The notes below the pieces were generated by a model, which did not search any database, was not told where the DNA came from, and saw nothing but the letters and a program-made list of their open reading frames with translations. From Roseiarcus sp963749715 (GTDB taxonomy: Bacteria > Pseudomonadota > Alphaproteobacteria > Rhizobiales > Beijerinckiaceae): 64,000 nt of DNA. Position 1 is the first letter of the stretch. The number at the start of each line of letters is the position of its first letter. Position numbers and translations under genes: made by a program. Below are positions 25,287 to 34,769 of the stretch, piece by piece. The DNA lies in assembly GCA_963749715.1 (NCBI GenBank), contig CAVVNR010000001.1, forward strand, positions 602,058 to 666,057, read 5' to 3'.

Positions 25287-26630
25287 TCACCGCAGGCAAT
25301 CGGAGAGCGCCTGCGCATAAGCCGCGCGGTCGCTCTCGGTATTGGTCTCGGTGCTCGCGACGATGATGCAATCGTCGAGCCCAACCGCGGGCAAAAGCCG
25401 CGAAACCGGCAATCCGCCGATCACTCCGCGCCCCGCCAAAGCCTCGATCAGCTCGGCCCCTGGCCGGGGCGTGCGCAGCGTAAACTCATTGAAGAAGTGC
25501 GCGTTGACGATCTCGACCGCCGGAATCGCGCCGAGCCGCTCGGCGAGTTGCACCGCGTTGGCGTGGTTGACCTTCGCCAAGCGCGCGAGTCCCGCGGCCC
25601 CGAGCAGGGTCAGGTGGATCGAGAAGGCGAGCGCGCAAAGGCCGGAGTTGGTGCAAATGTTGCTCGTCGCTTTTTCGCGGCGGATGTGTTGTTCCCTGGT
25701 CGAAAGCGTGAGCACGAAGCTGCGCCGTCCCGCCGCGTCGACCGTCTCGCCCGCGAGTCGCCCCGGCATCTGGCGCACATTCTTGGCGCGCGTTGCGAAC
25801 AGCCCGAGATAGGGGCCGCCGAAGCTGAGCGGATTGCCGAGCCCCTGTCCTTCTCCGACCGCGATGTCGGCGTCCATCTCGCCCGGCGAGCGCAGGGCGC
25901 CGAGCGCCACCGGGTCGGTGAAGACCGCGATCAAAAGAGCGCCGCGGGCGTGCGCGGCGGCGGCGATGGGCGTGAGGTCGCGCGGGTTGCCGAAAAAATC
26001 GGGCGCCTGGACGATGACGCAGCTCGTTTCGTCGTCGATCGCCGCCGCGACGTCCTCGCTGCCCTTCAGATCGGGCGACAGCCGTACGATCGTCTCGCCC
26101 GCCATGCGCGCCAAAGTCGCGCAGACGTCAGCGTATTGCGGATGGAGCCCGCCGGAGATCACCGCCCGATTGCGCCGCGTCAGCCGGTGGGCCATCAACA
26201 TCGCTTCGCCGCACGCGGTCGAACCGTCGTACATCGAGGCGTTCGCGACCTCCATGCCGGTGAGGGCGGCGACCTGGGTCTGGAACTCGAACAAGACCTG
26301 AAGCGTCCCTTGGGCGATTTCCGGCTGGTAGGGAGTATAGCTGGTCAGGAATTCGGAACGTTGAATGAGATGATCGACCGTGGCGGGGATGTGGCGTCTG
26401 TAGGCGCCCGCGCCGAGAAAGAACGGAGCCGAGCCGGCGGCGAGGCTGCGATTGGCGATCGTCGTCATCGCCCGCTCGACCGCCATTTCGCTCTTCGCCA
26501 ACGGCATGTCGAGAAGACCCTGGATCCGCTTGTCGGCGGGAATGTCCGCAAACAGCGCCTCGATGTCCGGGACGCCGATGCGCGCCAGCATCGTTTGGCG
26601 TTCGCTTGCGTCGAGCGGCAGATAGCGCAT
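25287..26630 (-). CDS. gcvPA: Glycine dehydrogenase (decarboxylating) subunit 1
   Basis: A 447-residue P-protein alpha half starting MRYLPLDASERQTMLARIG, with the conserved YTPYQPEIAQGTLQ, ANASMYDGSTA and TSNICTNSGLCALA segments. It lacks the PLP lysine, which is carried by GcvPB. The start lies three bases after the restored gcvH stop, and gcvPB begins 21 bases after its own stop. Confidence 0.95.
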   Translation of the reverse strand: MRYLPLDASERQTMLARIGVPDIEALFADIPADKRIQGLLDMPLAKSEMAVERAMTTIANRSLAAGSAPFFLGAGAYRRHIPATVDHLIQRSEFLTSYTPYQPEIAQGTLQVLFEFQTQVAALTGMEVANASMYDGSTACGEAMLMAHRLTRRNRAVISGGLHPQYADVCATLARMAGETIVRLSPDLKGSEDVAAAIDDETSCVIVQAPDFFGNPRDLTPIAAAAHARGALLIAVFTDPVALGALRSPGEMDADIAVGEGQGLGNPLSFGGPYLGLFATRAKNVRQMPGRLAGETVDAAGRRSFVLTLSTREQHIRREKATSNICTNSGLCALAFSIHLTLLGAAGLARLAKVNHANAVQLAERLGAIPAVEIVNAHFFNEFTLRTPRPGAELIEALAGRGVIGGLPVSRLLPAVGLDDCIIVASTETNTESDRAAYAQALSDCLR

Positions 26631-26633
26631 CGT

Positions 26634-27012
26634 TCAGCCCAAGGTCTTGAGAAAGGCCGCGTAGGCGGATTCATCCATCAATCCGCTGAGTTCGGCTGGG
26701 TCGGCGAGCTTGATGCGAAAGAGCCAGCCGCGCCCCAGCGCATCCTCGTTGATGAGGCCCGGAGTTCGACTCGACTTCCGCATTGACGGCGATGACCTCG
26801 CCTGAGGCCGGCGCGAACACGTCGCTCGCGGCCTTGACGCTCTCGACGACCGCGGCCGGGTCGCCCCGCTTCAGCGCCTTGCCGATCGGCGGCGTCTCGG
26901 CAAAGACGACGTCGCCGAGCTGCTGCTGCGCGTGCTCGCTGATGCCGACCACCCCCTCGCCACCCTCGATGCGGATGTATTCATGGTCCTTGGAATAGCG
27001 GATCTGCGCCAT
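26634..27012 (-). CDS. gcvH: Glycine cleavage system H protein (frameshifted)
   Basis: GcvH starts MAQIRYSKDHEYIRIEGGEG and carries the lipoylated lysine (Lys60) in ESVKAASD. The frame breaks near 26765 after VNAEVESN: the expected continuation GLINEDALGRGWLF and the family C terminus DESAYAAFLKTLG are in the next frame, ending at 26634. One surplus base in AACTCCGGG explains it. Since H protein is needed for the operon to work and the other three genes are intact, an assembly indel is the likelier cause. Confidence 0.88.
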
Positions 27013-27027
27013 CGTGCTTTTCCTTGC

Positions 27028-28158
27028 TTAGCCGCGATAATAGGCGTGGGGATGAAAGGGCAGCGCGACGACGCGCGCGCTCAACGGCTTGCCGCGCACC
27101 ACGAGACTGATCGGCGTTCCGGCTGTCCCGTATCCGCGGGCGATGTAACCCATTGCTATGGGCGCGCCGACGCTCGGGCCAAAGCCGCCGGACGTGACGA
27201 CGCCAATCGCCGCGCCATCGGGCGCAACGATCTCCGCGCCCTCGCGCGCGGGCGCGCGCCCGTCCGGCCGAACGCCCACGCGCCGACGACTCGGCCCATC
27301 GGCCAGCGCCGCCTGAATCCGGCGAGCGCCGGGAAATCCGCCCTCGACGCGCCGGCGCTTCTGAATCGACCAGGCAAGATCAGCCTCGATCGGATCGACG
27401 GTCTCGTTGAGCTCGTGCCCGTAGAGGCAGAGGCCGGCCTCGAGTCTGAGCGAATCGCGGGCGCCCAGGCCGATTGGCGCCACATCGGGCTCGGCCAGAA
27501 GCATACGGGCGAAGGCTTCCGCCTGCGTCGACTGGAGCGAGACCTCATAGCCGTCCTCGCCCGTGTACCCAGAGCGCGAGACGAAGGTCTCAAACCCGAC
27601 GAGCCGCGCCGCGCGAGCGGTCATGAAAGCCATGGTCTCGAGCCCCTCGCCCGGGGCAAGGCGCGCAAATGTCAAGGCCGCCAAAGGGCCCTGAAGGGCG
27701 ATGAGCGCCGCGTCGTGGAGCGCCGTCAGGCGGATGCTCGACGGCAAACGCCGCCGGATGAGCGCGTAGTCGACGGCCTTTCGCGAGGCGTTGACGACAA
27801 GCCTCAGCGCGCCGTCCGAGTCGGGAGGGCGCGTGACCATGAGGTCGTCGACGATACCGCCGTCGTCGTTGAGCAATTGGGTATAGCGCTGGCGGCCAGG
27901 GACGAGATTGAGAAAGTCGGAGGGGCAGAGCTTTTCGAGAAAAGCTGCGACGGCCACATGGTCAGCGCCCTCGATGATCGCCTGGCCCATATGGGAGACG
28001 TCGAACAATCCAGCAAATTTCCGGGTGTGGAGGTGCTCGGCGAGGACCCCCGCGGGATAGTGGATCGGCATGTCGTAGCCAGCGAACGGCGCCATCCGCG
28101 CGCCGAGCTCGATGTGCAGCGCATGCAACGGCGTCTTCTGATTCGCGGCTTCGTTCAT
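27028..28158 (-). CDS. gcvT: Aminomethyltransferase (glycine cleavage T protein)
   Basis: A 376-residue T protein, which releases ammonia from aminomethyl-H and passes methylene to tetrahydrofolate. Family motifs: FDVSHMGQ near residue 50, VNASRK, SRSGYTGEDGYE and GLGARDSLRLEAGL. The start was set at MNEAANQKTPLHALH. It is first in the operon, 15 bases before gcvH, and is preceded by a tandem glycine riboswitch. Confidence 0.95.
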   Translation of the reverse strand: MNEAANQKTPLHALHIELGARMAPFAGYDMPIHYPAGVLAEHLHTRKFAGLFDVSHMGQAIIEGADHVAVAAFLEKLCPSDFLNLVPGRQRYTQLLNDDGGIVDDLMVTRPPDSDGALRLVVNASRKAVDYALIRRRLPSSIRLTALHDAALIALQGPLAALTFARLAPGEGLETMAFMTARAARLVGFETFVSRSGYTGEDGYEVSLQSTQAEAFARMLLAEPDVAPIGLGARDSLRLEAGLCLYGHELNETVDPIEADLAWSIQKRRRVEGGFPGARRIQAALADGPSRRRVGVRPDGRAPAREGAEIVAPDGAAIGVVTSGGFGPSVGAPIAMGYIARGYGTAGTPISLVVRGKPLSARVVALPFHPHAYYRG

Positions 28159-28227
28159 GGGCCCACCGGTCGCGAACAAGCGCCCGCCCCAACGCTAAAG
28201 CCGCCTGACCGGGCTTAAGCGCTCACG

Positions 28228-28412
28228 GACGCCCCCTCTGTCCCATGACCTGAGAGATTTCCCGCTTCCTGCGGTTACCCCCGTCGGTGGGCGAACGCCT
28301 TGGACGCGCGCCTCTTTCCAGAGTGTCATCACTTGCGCGGTCCCTAGGGCCTGAGCGTTTCCGGGGCGGTTGCGCCTTCGGCGCCGGCGAGCGAACGCCG
28401 GACTCTTCCGCG
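28228..28412 (-). promoter_or_regulatory. Tandem glycine riboswitch upstream of gcvT
   Basis: Read leftward, the first aptamer (about 28412-28315) has the core GGAAACGCTCAGGC, then GGGACCGCG and the closing ACTCTGGAAAG. The second (about 28300-28228) has CACCGACGGGGGTAACC, GGGAAATCTCTCAGGT and GGGACAGAGGGG. This is the classic two-aptamer glycine riboswitch, normally an ON switch of glycine cleavage genes; it ends about 70 bases before the gcvT start. Confidence 0.9.
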
Positions 28413-28495
28413 AAGCGTCTTCGACTGACCTTGCGAGCTAGCCTGACCGGCCGAGGGTTGTCAACGCAAGATGCAGCCGGCTCCAGCCCGTTCGC

Positions 28496-29176
28496 CTAGC
28501 CTGACGTCTTCTTCTTCTTCTTGTGGAGAGTCGGGGACGGGCCGCTAGTCCCGCCTTCGAAGCCGACGGTGATCGAATAGACGTCCGCCAGCTGGAGAGT
28601 CGTCATTGGCAGGGTTATCGGATCGGTCACGACGCGAAATGCGCCGGCAGTCACGCCGTCCGTCGCCGCCTCGACCCGATAGGTCTGCGAGAAGACGTCA
28701 GCCTTGTCGCTGTCGCGCGTCACCGTGATCTTCAGCGGCGCATTGAAGGTCCCGGGCGATCCCGCCGGCCCGATCACCACCTCTCCCTTGACGCCGACCT
28801 TTAGCGCGGCTTGCGAGGGCCCGGCGGGATCGCATTCGCGCGCCGTGTCGCTGATACTGAACTGATAGCGCACCGCGGCGTTGTCCGGGCCGCCGACGCG
28901 CAGCGCTGTCCCGTTGTCGGCGATCACCACCTCGGGGCAATTGATGTCCTGCGAGGCGACAGGAAGCAGTTTCGGCTTATCGCTCGGATTGGTTGCGGGC
29001 TGCCCGGCAACCTGCCTTGGGACAGCGCCAAAATTGAGAGCTTCGGCGTTAGGGTCCCGATGGGACAAGAAGCCGCCGACTGAGTCTCCAACTGATGCGA
29101 CAGTGCTGCAGCCCGCGAGCACGCCAAGGACTGTCGAAAAAAACGCGATGCGGGCAAGCGTTCCGCGAACGATCAT
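28496..29176 (-). CDS. Putative outer-membrane lipoprotein
   Basis: A 226-residue lipoprotein. The N terminus MIVRGTLARIAFFSTVLGVLAGC has a lipobox LAGC, so Cys23 should be lipidated. The mature part contains INCPEVVIADNGTALRVGG and TVTRDSDKADVFSQTYRVEA, probably beta-rich, and ends in a run of five lysines (HKKKKKTSG). Similar lipoproteins are common in Rhizobiales and uncharacterised. The start was set at the signal-peptide methionine. Confidence 0.8.
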   Translation of the reverse strand: MIVRGTLARIAFFSTVLGVLAGCSTVASVGDSVGGFLSHRDPNAEALNFGAVPRQVAGQPATNPSDKPKLLPVASQDINCPEVVIADNGTALRVGGPDNAAVRYQFSISDTARECDPAGPSQAALKVGVKGEVVIGPAGSPGTFNAPLKITVTRDSDKADVFSQTYRVEAATDGVTAGAFRVVTDPITLPMTTLQLADVYSITVGFEGGTSGPSPTLHKKKKKTSG

Positions 29177-29249
29177 TGCGTCGGACTTCGCCAATTGAGC
29201 GGCTGGGATTCGTTTGAAGAGCACGGCGGTGCTTACCCCGCTCACGCCG

Positions 29250-29801
29250 TCAAGGCAATTGCTCGTAGGCTTCCTTGAAGCCGACCAGCGGCGCCTGCAT
29301 GCCGACGCCCTGCTCGGGGGTCTGAAAGATGCCAAGCGTCGCGGTCTTTCCATTTTTCAGTTTGTCGACGAGGGCGTCGTCCATGGCGAGCTGAGCGACG
29401 CAGCCGTTCGGCAGGCACTGCAGAAAGCTCAAACGCCCGGCGTCCGCCTCGTCGATCCGCAAGCTTACGCCCGGAGGGAGCAGCACCCCGAGCGGCGCAA
29501 TGACCCGCAACAGGCGCGCCTTGCGATCAGCAGTGTTGAGCACAATGATGACCAGGACCAGACTCGGCCGCTCCTGGTCAACCACGCTGAGCACGATCGC
29601 GCATTGTTCGTGGGCGGCGCCGGGCGGGGTCTCGCAGCGCGTCACCCAGTCGCCGTGCTTGTCCTTGACGGAGCCTTGCGCGTCCGCCGCGTTCGCCCGA
29701 CACGTGGCGGCGAAGAGCGACAGGCCGATGATAAGGCAGAAGAGCGCCCGGCCGGCCTTCGATCGTTTCACGTCGGTGAACGCCGCCGTCCGCAATGACA
29801 A
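29250..29801 (-). CDS. Invasion-associated locus B (IalB) family protein
   Basis: A 183-residue exported IalB-family protein. A signal/anchor (ALFCLIIGLSLFAATCRANA) is followed by the family pattern HGDWVTRCETPPG...EQCAIV, LPPGVSLRIDEAD, FLQCLPNGCVAQLAMDD and GIFQTPEQGVGM. The conserved cysteine pairs are present. The first member was linked to erythrocyte invasion in Bartonella; free-living rhizobia carry several copies whose role is likely envelope-related. Confidence 0.88.
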   Translation of the reverse strand: MSLRTAAFTDVKRSKAGRALFCLIIGLSLFAATCRANAADAQGSVKDKHGDWVTRCETPPGAAHEQCAIVLSVVDQERPSLVLVIIVLNTADRKARLLRVIAPLGVLLPPGVSLRIDEADAGRLSFLQCLPNGCVAQLAMDDALVDKLKNGKTATLGIFQTPEQGVGMQAPLVGFKEAYEQLP

Positions 29802-29901
29802 TATCCAATCCCTCGATAGAGCGCAGCGATCGGGAGACGCGCCGTTTCGCGGCTGTGGCCGAAAACCGGCGCAAAAATGAGGCGGAGAAGAACGGGGGAG
29901 A

Positions 29902-29976
29902 TGGTGGGCGCTGTAGGGATTGAACCTACGACCCCCTCGATGTCACCGAGGTGCTCTACCGCTGAGCTAAGCGCCC
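29902..29976 (-). tRNA. tRNA-Val(GAC)
   Basis: Read leftward: acceptor GGGCGCT/AGCGCCC, D-arm TAGCTCAGCGGTAGAGC, anticodon stem CCTCG/CGAGG with loop GTGACAT (anticodon GAC), T-arm GTAGGTTCAATCCCTAC, discriminator A and encoded CCA. Confidence 0.95.
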
Positions 29977-30093
29977 TCCCATGATCTTGAGCGGCGCGAG
30001 CCCGCTCAAGCGACGGCGGGGTATAGACGCTCGCGCCGCCGCGCGCAATGGTCAGGGCCACCCTCGAATCCTTCGATAAGGCGCCAAAACCTC

Positions 30094-30630
30094 ATGAACC
30101 CCTACCGGCTTACGTTACGCCCAGCCGCGTTCGCCGACATCGGCGCCGTAATGGCGATCGAACGCTCTCCGGACTTCGAGTTCTACGTCGCCCGTTCGGA
30201 AGCGGCCGAGCACCGGGCGATGCTCAATTCGTCGTCCCACGCCTACCGGCTCGGGATCGAGGAGAGCGGCGCGATTCAGGCCTTCGCCATCCTGCGCGGC
30301 CTCGGCGACGCGCACGGCAATCTCTATCTCAAGCGGGTGGCGGTCGCCCGCCCCGGCCAAGGGCTGGGGACCGCGTTTCTCGGACTCGTCCTCGACGAAG
30401 CGTTCGCAAGCATGGGGGCTGAGCGCTTTTGTCTCGACTGTTTCGCCGACAACGCCCGCGCTCAACGGGCCTACTGCAAACTAGGCATGAGCCGCGAAGG
30501 CCTCCTGCGCAAGGCTTACCGCCTCGACGACGGGACGCGTAAGGATCTGGTGATGATGGCGATCCTCAGACACGAGTGGGAGGGGGCGCGGCAACGGCGC
30601 GCGATTGGCTCAGCAGCTCGGAGCGCTTAG
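30094..30630 (+). CDS. GNAT-family acetyltransferase (RimI/RimJ-like)
   Basis: A 178-residue GNAT protein. LYLKRVAVARPGQGLGTAFLGLV contains the acetyl-CoA V/RxxxGxG/A loop and NARAQRAYCKLGMSREG is the typical C-terminal signature. Probably acetylates an N terminus or small amine; the substrate cannot be inferred. Confidence 0.85.
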   Translation: MNPYRLTLRPAAFADIGAVMAIERSPDFEFYVARSEAAEHRAMLNSSSHAYRLGIEESGAIQAFAILRGLGDAHGNLYLKRVAVARPGQGLGTAFLGLVLDEAFASMGAERFCLDCFADNARAQRAYCKLGMSREGLLRKAYRLDDGTRKDLVMMAILRHEWEGARQRRAIGSAARSA

Positions 30631-30904
30631 GCCCGACGGGGCTTGTGTGATCTCTTATCTCATTGACAAGCCGCGCGCGCCATGATTTGCGAAACTCATC
30701 GGTTCCCGCTCGTTTGCGCCTGCCATGGATCGCGCTCGATGCCCTGCCGTCGCTTGAAAACGACGACCAAAACAGCCTTCGCGACGAAAGTCGGGGCGAA
30801 GGGCTGACCCGGGCTTGCCGCTGTCCTCCCCCGGCAGGGCGCCGGGTTCGCGAGGTCGGCGCTGGACGGCCTCGAGGGGGCAGGCTCAGAAGGAATTCTT
30901 CGTC

Positions 30905-31942
30905 ATGTCAGGCTTCAAGGTCGCGGTCGCCGGCGCAACCGGCAATGTCGGCCGCGAGATGCTCGCTATCCTCGCCGAGCGCCGCTTCCCAGCTTCGGAA
31001 GTGGTCGCGCTCGCGTCCCCCGCCTCGATCGGCCGCGAGGTGTCGTTCGGCGACAGGACGCTGAAGTGCAAGGCGCTCGAGCATTATGACTTTTCCGACA
31101 CCGACATCTGCCTCATGTCGGCCGGGGGCGCGGTGTCGAAGGAATATTCGCCCCGCATCGGCGCAAAGGGCTGCGTTGTCATCGACAATTCGTCGGCCTG
31201 GCGCATGGATCCGGACGTGCCGCTGATCGTGCCCGAGGTCAACGCGGCGGCGGCCAAGGGCTTCGGCAAGAAGAACATCATCGCCAACCCGAACTGCTCG
31301 ACCGCGCAACTGGTCGTGGCGCTGAAGCCGCTGCACGACCGCGCGACCATCAGGCGGTTAGTGGTAGCGACCTATCAGTCGGTGTCAGGCGCGGGCAAGG
31401 AGGCGATGGACGAACTCTTCGCGCAGACGCGGGCGGTGTTCGTGTCCGATCCGGTCGAGCCGAAGAAGTTCCCCAAGCGCATCGCTTTCAATGTCATTCC
31501 TGAGATCGACGTGTTCATGGACGACGGCTCGACCAAGGAAGAGTGGAAGATGGTCGCCGAGACCAAGAAGATCCTCGACCCAAAGATCAAGCTGACCGCG
31601 ACCTGCGTGAGAGTGCCGGTTTTCATCGGCCATTCGGAAGCGGTCAACGTCGAGTTCGTCGAGCCGATCAGCGCCGGCGAAGCGCGCGAGATCCTGCGCA
31701 AGGCGCCCGGATGCCTGGTTATCGACCGGCGCGAGCCCGGCGGGTACATCACTCCCCACGAGGCGGCGGGCGAGGACGCGACCTATATTTCCCGCATCCG
31801 CGAGGATCCGACGATCGACAACGGCCTCAATCTTTGGATCGTGTCCGACAATCTGCGCAAGGGCGCGGCGCTCAACGCGGTGCAAATCGCGGAAGTTTTG
31901 ATCAACCGCGGCTGGCTGAAGCCGAAGTTGAACGCGGCGTGA
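30905..31942 (+). CDS. asd: Aspartate-semialdehyde dehydrogenase
   Basis: A 345-residue Asd, NADPH-dependent reduction of aspartyl phosphate in lysine, methionine, threonine and diaminopimelate synthesis. The NADP-binding GATGNVGREML is at residues 9-19, the catalytic cysteine in NPNCSTAQ at about 132, and HSEAVNVEF contains the conserved histidine region. The ATG at 30905 directly precedes the Rossmann strand; upstream codons are not family-like. Confidence 0.96.
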   Translation: MSGFKVAVAGATGNVGREMLAILAERRFPASEVVALASPASIGREVSFGDRTLKCKALEHYDFSDTDICLMSAGGAVSKEYSPRIGAKGCVVIDNSSAWRMDPDVPLIVPEVNAAAAKGFGKKNIIANPNCSTAQLVVALKPLHDRATIRRLVVATYQSVSGAGKEAMDELFAQTRAVFVSDPVEPKKFPKRIAFNVIPEIDVFMDDGSTKEEWKMVAETKKILDPKIKLTATCVRVPVFIGHSEAVNVEFVEPISAGEAREILRKAPGCLVIDRREPGGYITPHEAAGEDATYISRIREDPTIDNGLNLWIVSDNLRKGAALNAVQIAEVLINRGWLKPKLNAA

Positions 31943-32068
31943 CATATCGCTCCGCATGCCGGACAACAAGGCGATCGAGACCCGTCTCTGTCGCCGCTTT
32001 CTCTGCTCATTTATTATGGTATTGACGCAAACGTCCGCGTTATTCTTTAAGGTTCGATTCGGCGATCC

Positions 32069-33013
32069 ATGGCGCAAGATCCGGATATCCGCCTTCTCAC
32101 CTCCCCGCGCATTTTCCTGGTCGGCATGGCGGCGTTCCTGGCGCTCGTCGGATTTGTCGTTCTCATCCTCTACCAGCAGATCGCGCTAGCGTTCAGCGCC
32201 AATCCGGGCTTGAACGGCCTCATCCTCGGCGTTCTCGCGATCGGCGCCCTGTTCACCTTCCGGCAGGTGATCCGGCTCTTCCGTGAGATTCGCTGGGTCA
32301 ATTCGCTAACCGGCGCCCAGACCGGCGCCGCCCCCACCCCTGTGCTGCTCGCGCCGATGGCGGCGATGCTCAACGCCGGGGCGGGAGCGCGGGGCCTTTC
32401 GACCATCACCACCCGCGCCATCCTCGATTCCATCGCCACCCGGCTCGACGAGGGTCGCGAGCTCAGCCGCTATCTGGTTGGCCTTCTGGTGTTTCTCGGG
32501 CTGCTTGGCACCTTCTGGGGCCTGCTCGAGACTGTGCATTCGATCGCCGGCGTCATCGACAGCATGAAGACCGGGGTCGACACGGCGACCATGTTCGACG
32601 CCCTCAAAACCGGCCTCTCCGCGCCGATCGCCGGCATGAGCGTCTCGTTCACCTCGTCCCTGTTCGGCCTTGCGAGTTCGCTGGTCCTGGGCTTCCTCGA
32701 CCTCCAGGCGGGGCAGGCGCAGAACCGATTCTATTCGGAGTTCGAAGAGTTTCTCGCCAGCCACGTGCAGCCGACGCCAATCGCCGACGCGATGCCGGAG
32801 GCGCCGATCATTCCGCAGGGCGGGCAACCGGCGATCGAGCATCAGCGCGACGCCAAGGCGATTGCGACGCTCGCGGAAGGCATTCAGGCCCTGGTGGGAC
32901 ACATGCGCACCGAGCAGCAGCAGATTCGCGACTGGGTCGACGCGCAGGCGGTGCAACAGGAGGACATCGGCAAGCTCCTGCGCCGCCTGCTGGACGAACT
33001 CGGGACGCGCTGA
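32069..33013 (+). CDS. MotA/TolQ/ExbB-family proton-channel protein (non-flagellar)
   Basis: A 314-residue inner-membrane protein. Two N-terminal helices (about 15-38 and 45-65), then LVGLLVFLGLLGTFWGLLETV and the conserved FDALKTGLSAPIAGMSVSFTSSLFGLASSLVLGFLDL, which is the MotA/TolQ channel signature. The C terminus is cytoplasmic and helical. It is paired with the OmpA/MotB-like gene 71 bases downstream; the pair should form a proton-driven complex pulling on peptidoglycan. No flagellar genes are near. Confidence 0.85.
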   Translation: MAQDPDIRLLTSPRIFLVGMAAFLALVGFVVLILYQQIALAFSANPGLNGLILGVLAIGALFTFRQVIRLFREIRWVNSLTGAQTGAAPTPVLLAPMAAMLNAGAGARGLSTITTRAILDSIATRLDEGRELSRYLVGLLVFLGLLGTFWGLLETVHSIAGVIDSMKTGVDTATMFDALKTGLSAPIAGMSVSFTSSLFGLASSLVLGFLDLQAGQAQNRFYSEFEEFLASHVQPTPIADAMPEAPIIPQGGQPAIEHQRDAKAIATLAEGIQALVGHMRTEQQQIRDWVDAQAVQQEDIGKLLRRLLDELGTR

Positions 33014-33084
33014 GGCGCGCCTCTGCAGGCGGCGGTCAGCGTCGCGGCCAGCGGGCGGCGAGGGCGGCGAAAAGGAGTTGAGGC

Positions 33085-34113
33085 ATGGCGCTGTCGCGTG
33101 CACGACGCTACGAGGCGGTGAACTATTGGCCGGGCTTTGTCGACGCGCTGTCGACGATGCTCCTGGTGATCATTTTTCTCCTGTCGGTGTTCATGCTGGC
33201 GCAGTTCTTCCTGTCGCAGGAAGTCACGGGCAAGGACGAGGCGCTGACCCGGCTCAATCGGCAGATCGAGGAATTGACCAGCCTACTGGCGCTGGAGCGC
33301 ACGCAGAAAGGCGTCGACCAGGCCAGGATTTCGACCCTGACCGCCACGCTCGACAGCGCCGAGCGCGAGCAGAAGCGACTCCAGGGCGCAGCCTCGCGGG
33401 GCGCGGTCGACGCCGACGCCGCCAGCGGCAAGGCCTCCGCGGCGGCGATGGCGCTCGATCAGCAGAAGCAGATCTCGGCTCAGGCGCTCGCCCAGGTCGA
33501 CGTGCTCAACCAGCAGATCGCCGCGCTGCGCCGGCAGTTGGCGGCGATCGAGGATGCGCTCTCCGCTTCGGAGGCCGCCAATAAGGAATTGCAGTCGAAG
33601 ATCGCCGACCTCGGCCAGCGGCTCAACGTCGCGCTGGCGCAAAAGGTCCAGGAGCTCAATCGCTACCGCTCGGACTTTTTCGGCCGGCTGCGGCAGATCC
33701 TCGGCTCGCGCCCAGACATTCGCGTCGTCGGCGACCGGTTCGTGTTCGAATCCTCAGTGCTGTTCGACGTCGGCAAGGCGGAGATCAGCCCTGCAGGACG
33801 CCAGTCGCTCGATACGCTTGCTTCCGCCGTTCTCGACCTCGAGCGCGAGATTCCACCCGACCTGCCCTGGATCCTCAGGGTCGACGGCCATACCGACAAT
33901 CGCCCGATAACCGGCGCGGGCCAGTATAGGTCGAACTGGGAATTGTCGGCGGCGCGCGCCGTCTCAGTGGTGCAGTACCTGATCAGCAAGGGGGTCGAGC
34001 CCGACCGCCTGGCCGCGGCGGGATTCGGCGAGTTCCAGCCGATCGACCAGGGGACCGACGACGATGCGCTCGCCCGCAACCGGCGCATCGAGCTCAAGCT
34101 GACGGAGCGGTGA
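33085..34113 (+). CDS. MotB/OmpA-like peptidoglycan-binding protein
   Basis: A 342-residue partner of the MotA-like channel. One membrane helix (about 22-44, MLLVIIFLLSVFMLAQFFL) is preceded by WPGFVDALST, whose aspartate matches the proton-carrying Asp of MotB/ExbD. A long coiled coil (about 50-195) spans the periplasm, followed by an OmpA domain with DGHTDNRPI and NRRIELKL that binds peptidoglycan. Widespread in Rhizobiales, function not established. Confidence 0.88.
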   Translation: MALSRARRYEAVNYWPGFVDALSTMLLVIIFLLSVFMLAQFFLSQEVTGKDEALTRLNRQIEELTSLLALERTQKGVDQARISTLTATLDSAEREQKRLQGAASRGAVDADAASGKASAAAMALDQQKQISAQALAQVDVLNQQIAALRRQLAAIEDALSASEAANKELQSKIADLGQRLNVALAQKVQELNRYRSDFFGRLRQILGSRPDIRVVGDRFVFESSVLFDVGKAEISPAGRQSLDTLASAVLDLEREIPPDLPWILRVDGHTDNRPITGAGQYRSNWELSAARAVSVVQYLISKGVEPDRLAAAGFGEFQPIDQGTDDDALARNRRIELKLTER

Positions 34114-34769
34114 GCGACCGGGAGCGCGTCTTGCCCGACGAGCGCGAGGGATTCACGGTCGTCGGGCTTGGGGCGAGCCCGCACTCGGGGCCACCTACCC
34201 TCAAGTTGCGCTGGCGGGCGGTTGGGGAGGCAAGGTCGCCGAAGGTTTGAGCGGAATCCAGAGGCGCCGCCGCAAGCGCAAGGTCGCTCTCGATTCCCGA
34301 TCTGTCGCTTCGCAACCGATCGGGAATGACATCCGTCCCGCGCGGCCGCGATCGATATCGCGACGACGAGAATATCGCTGACCCTTCGCCTCGTCGCGCG
34401 AAATCGCTTTCCCAGCGGCCCGTCGAGCTGACGCGAAAACGCGCGCGACGACGAGGAATTGCCGTGGATAAGCATGACGCCGGGCCACCCAATTCGCAGA
34501 CCGCCATGGCGCCGTTCGGCGCATCGACCCTAAGCGCTATCAAGACCAGAGCCCTCCGAGCCCCGCACCCTAGCTCTTCGTGCGCGGAGGCAAATCCCGC
34601 CCTTCCCTTCCGCCCGGGATTCGTGTATTGCGCCGCACAATCGCATTGGGCGAGCGCGACGGTGAGCGCGAGTCGCGCGGTCGCGTCTCCTTCATCTTCG
34701 CGTCTAGAGGACTTGCGCGGCCCCGCCGGCGCCGGTCCATCAGCCGCCCGCCAAAAGCCGTCAAGTCCC
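34114..34769. other. Gene-poor stretch with alpha/beta-hydrolase remnant
   Basis: No intact gene is seen here. On the minus strand, about 34545-34405, the translation VDAPNGAMAVCELGG followed (one frame over) by VMLIHGNSSSSRAFSRQL matches the N-terminal oxyanion region of an alpha/beta hydrolase, then loses similarity. It is a short gene remnant. Confidence 0.45.

Noticed and set aside
32069..34113. Zorya-type anti-phage system (ZorA/ZorB)
   Set aside because: The MotA/MotB-like pair has no ZorC/D/E neighbours; it is followed by a gene-poor stretch and typA.
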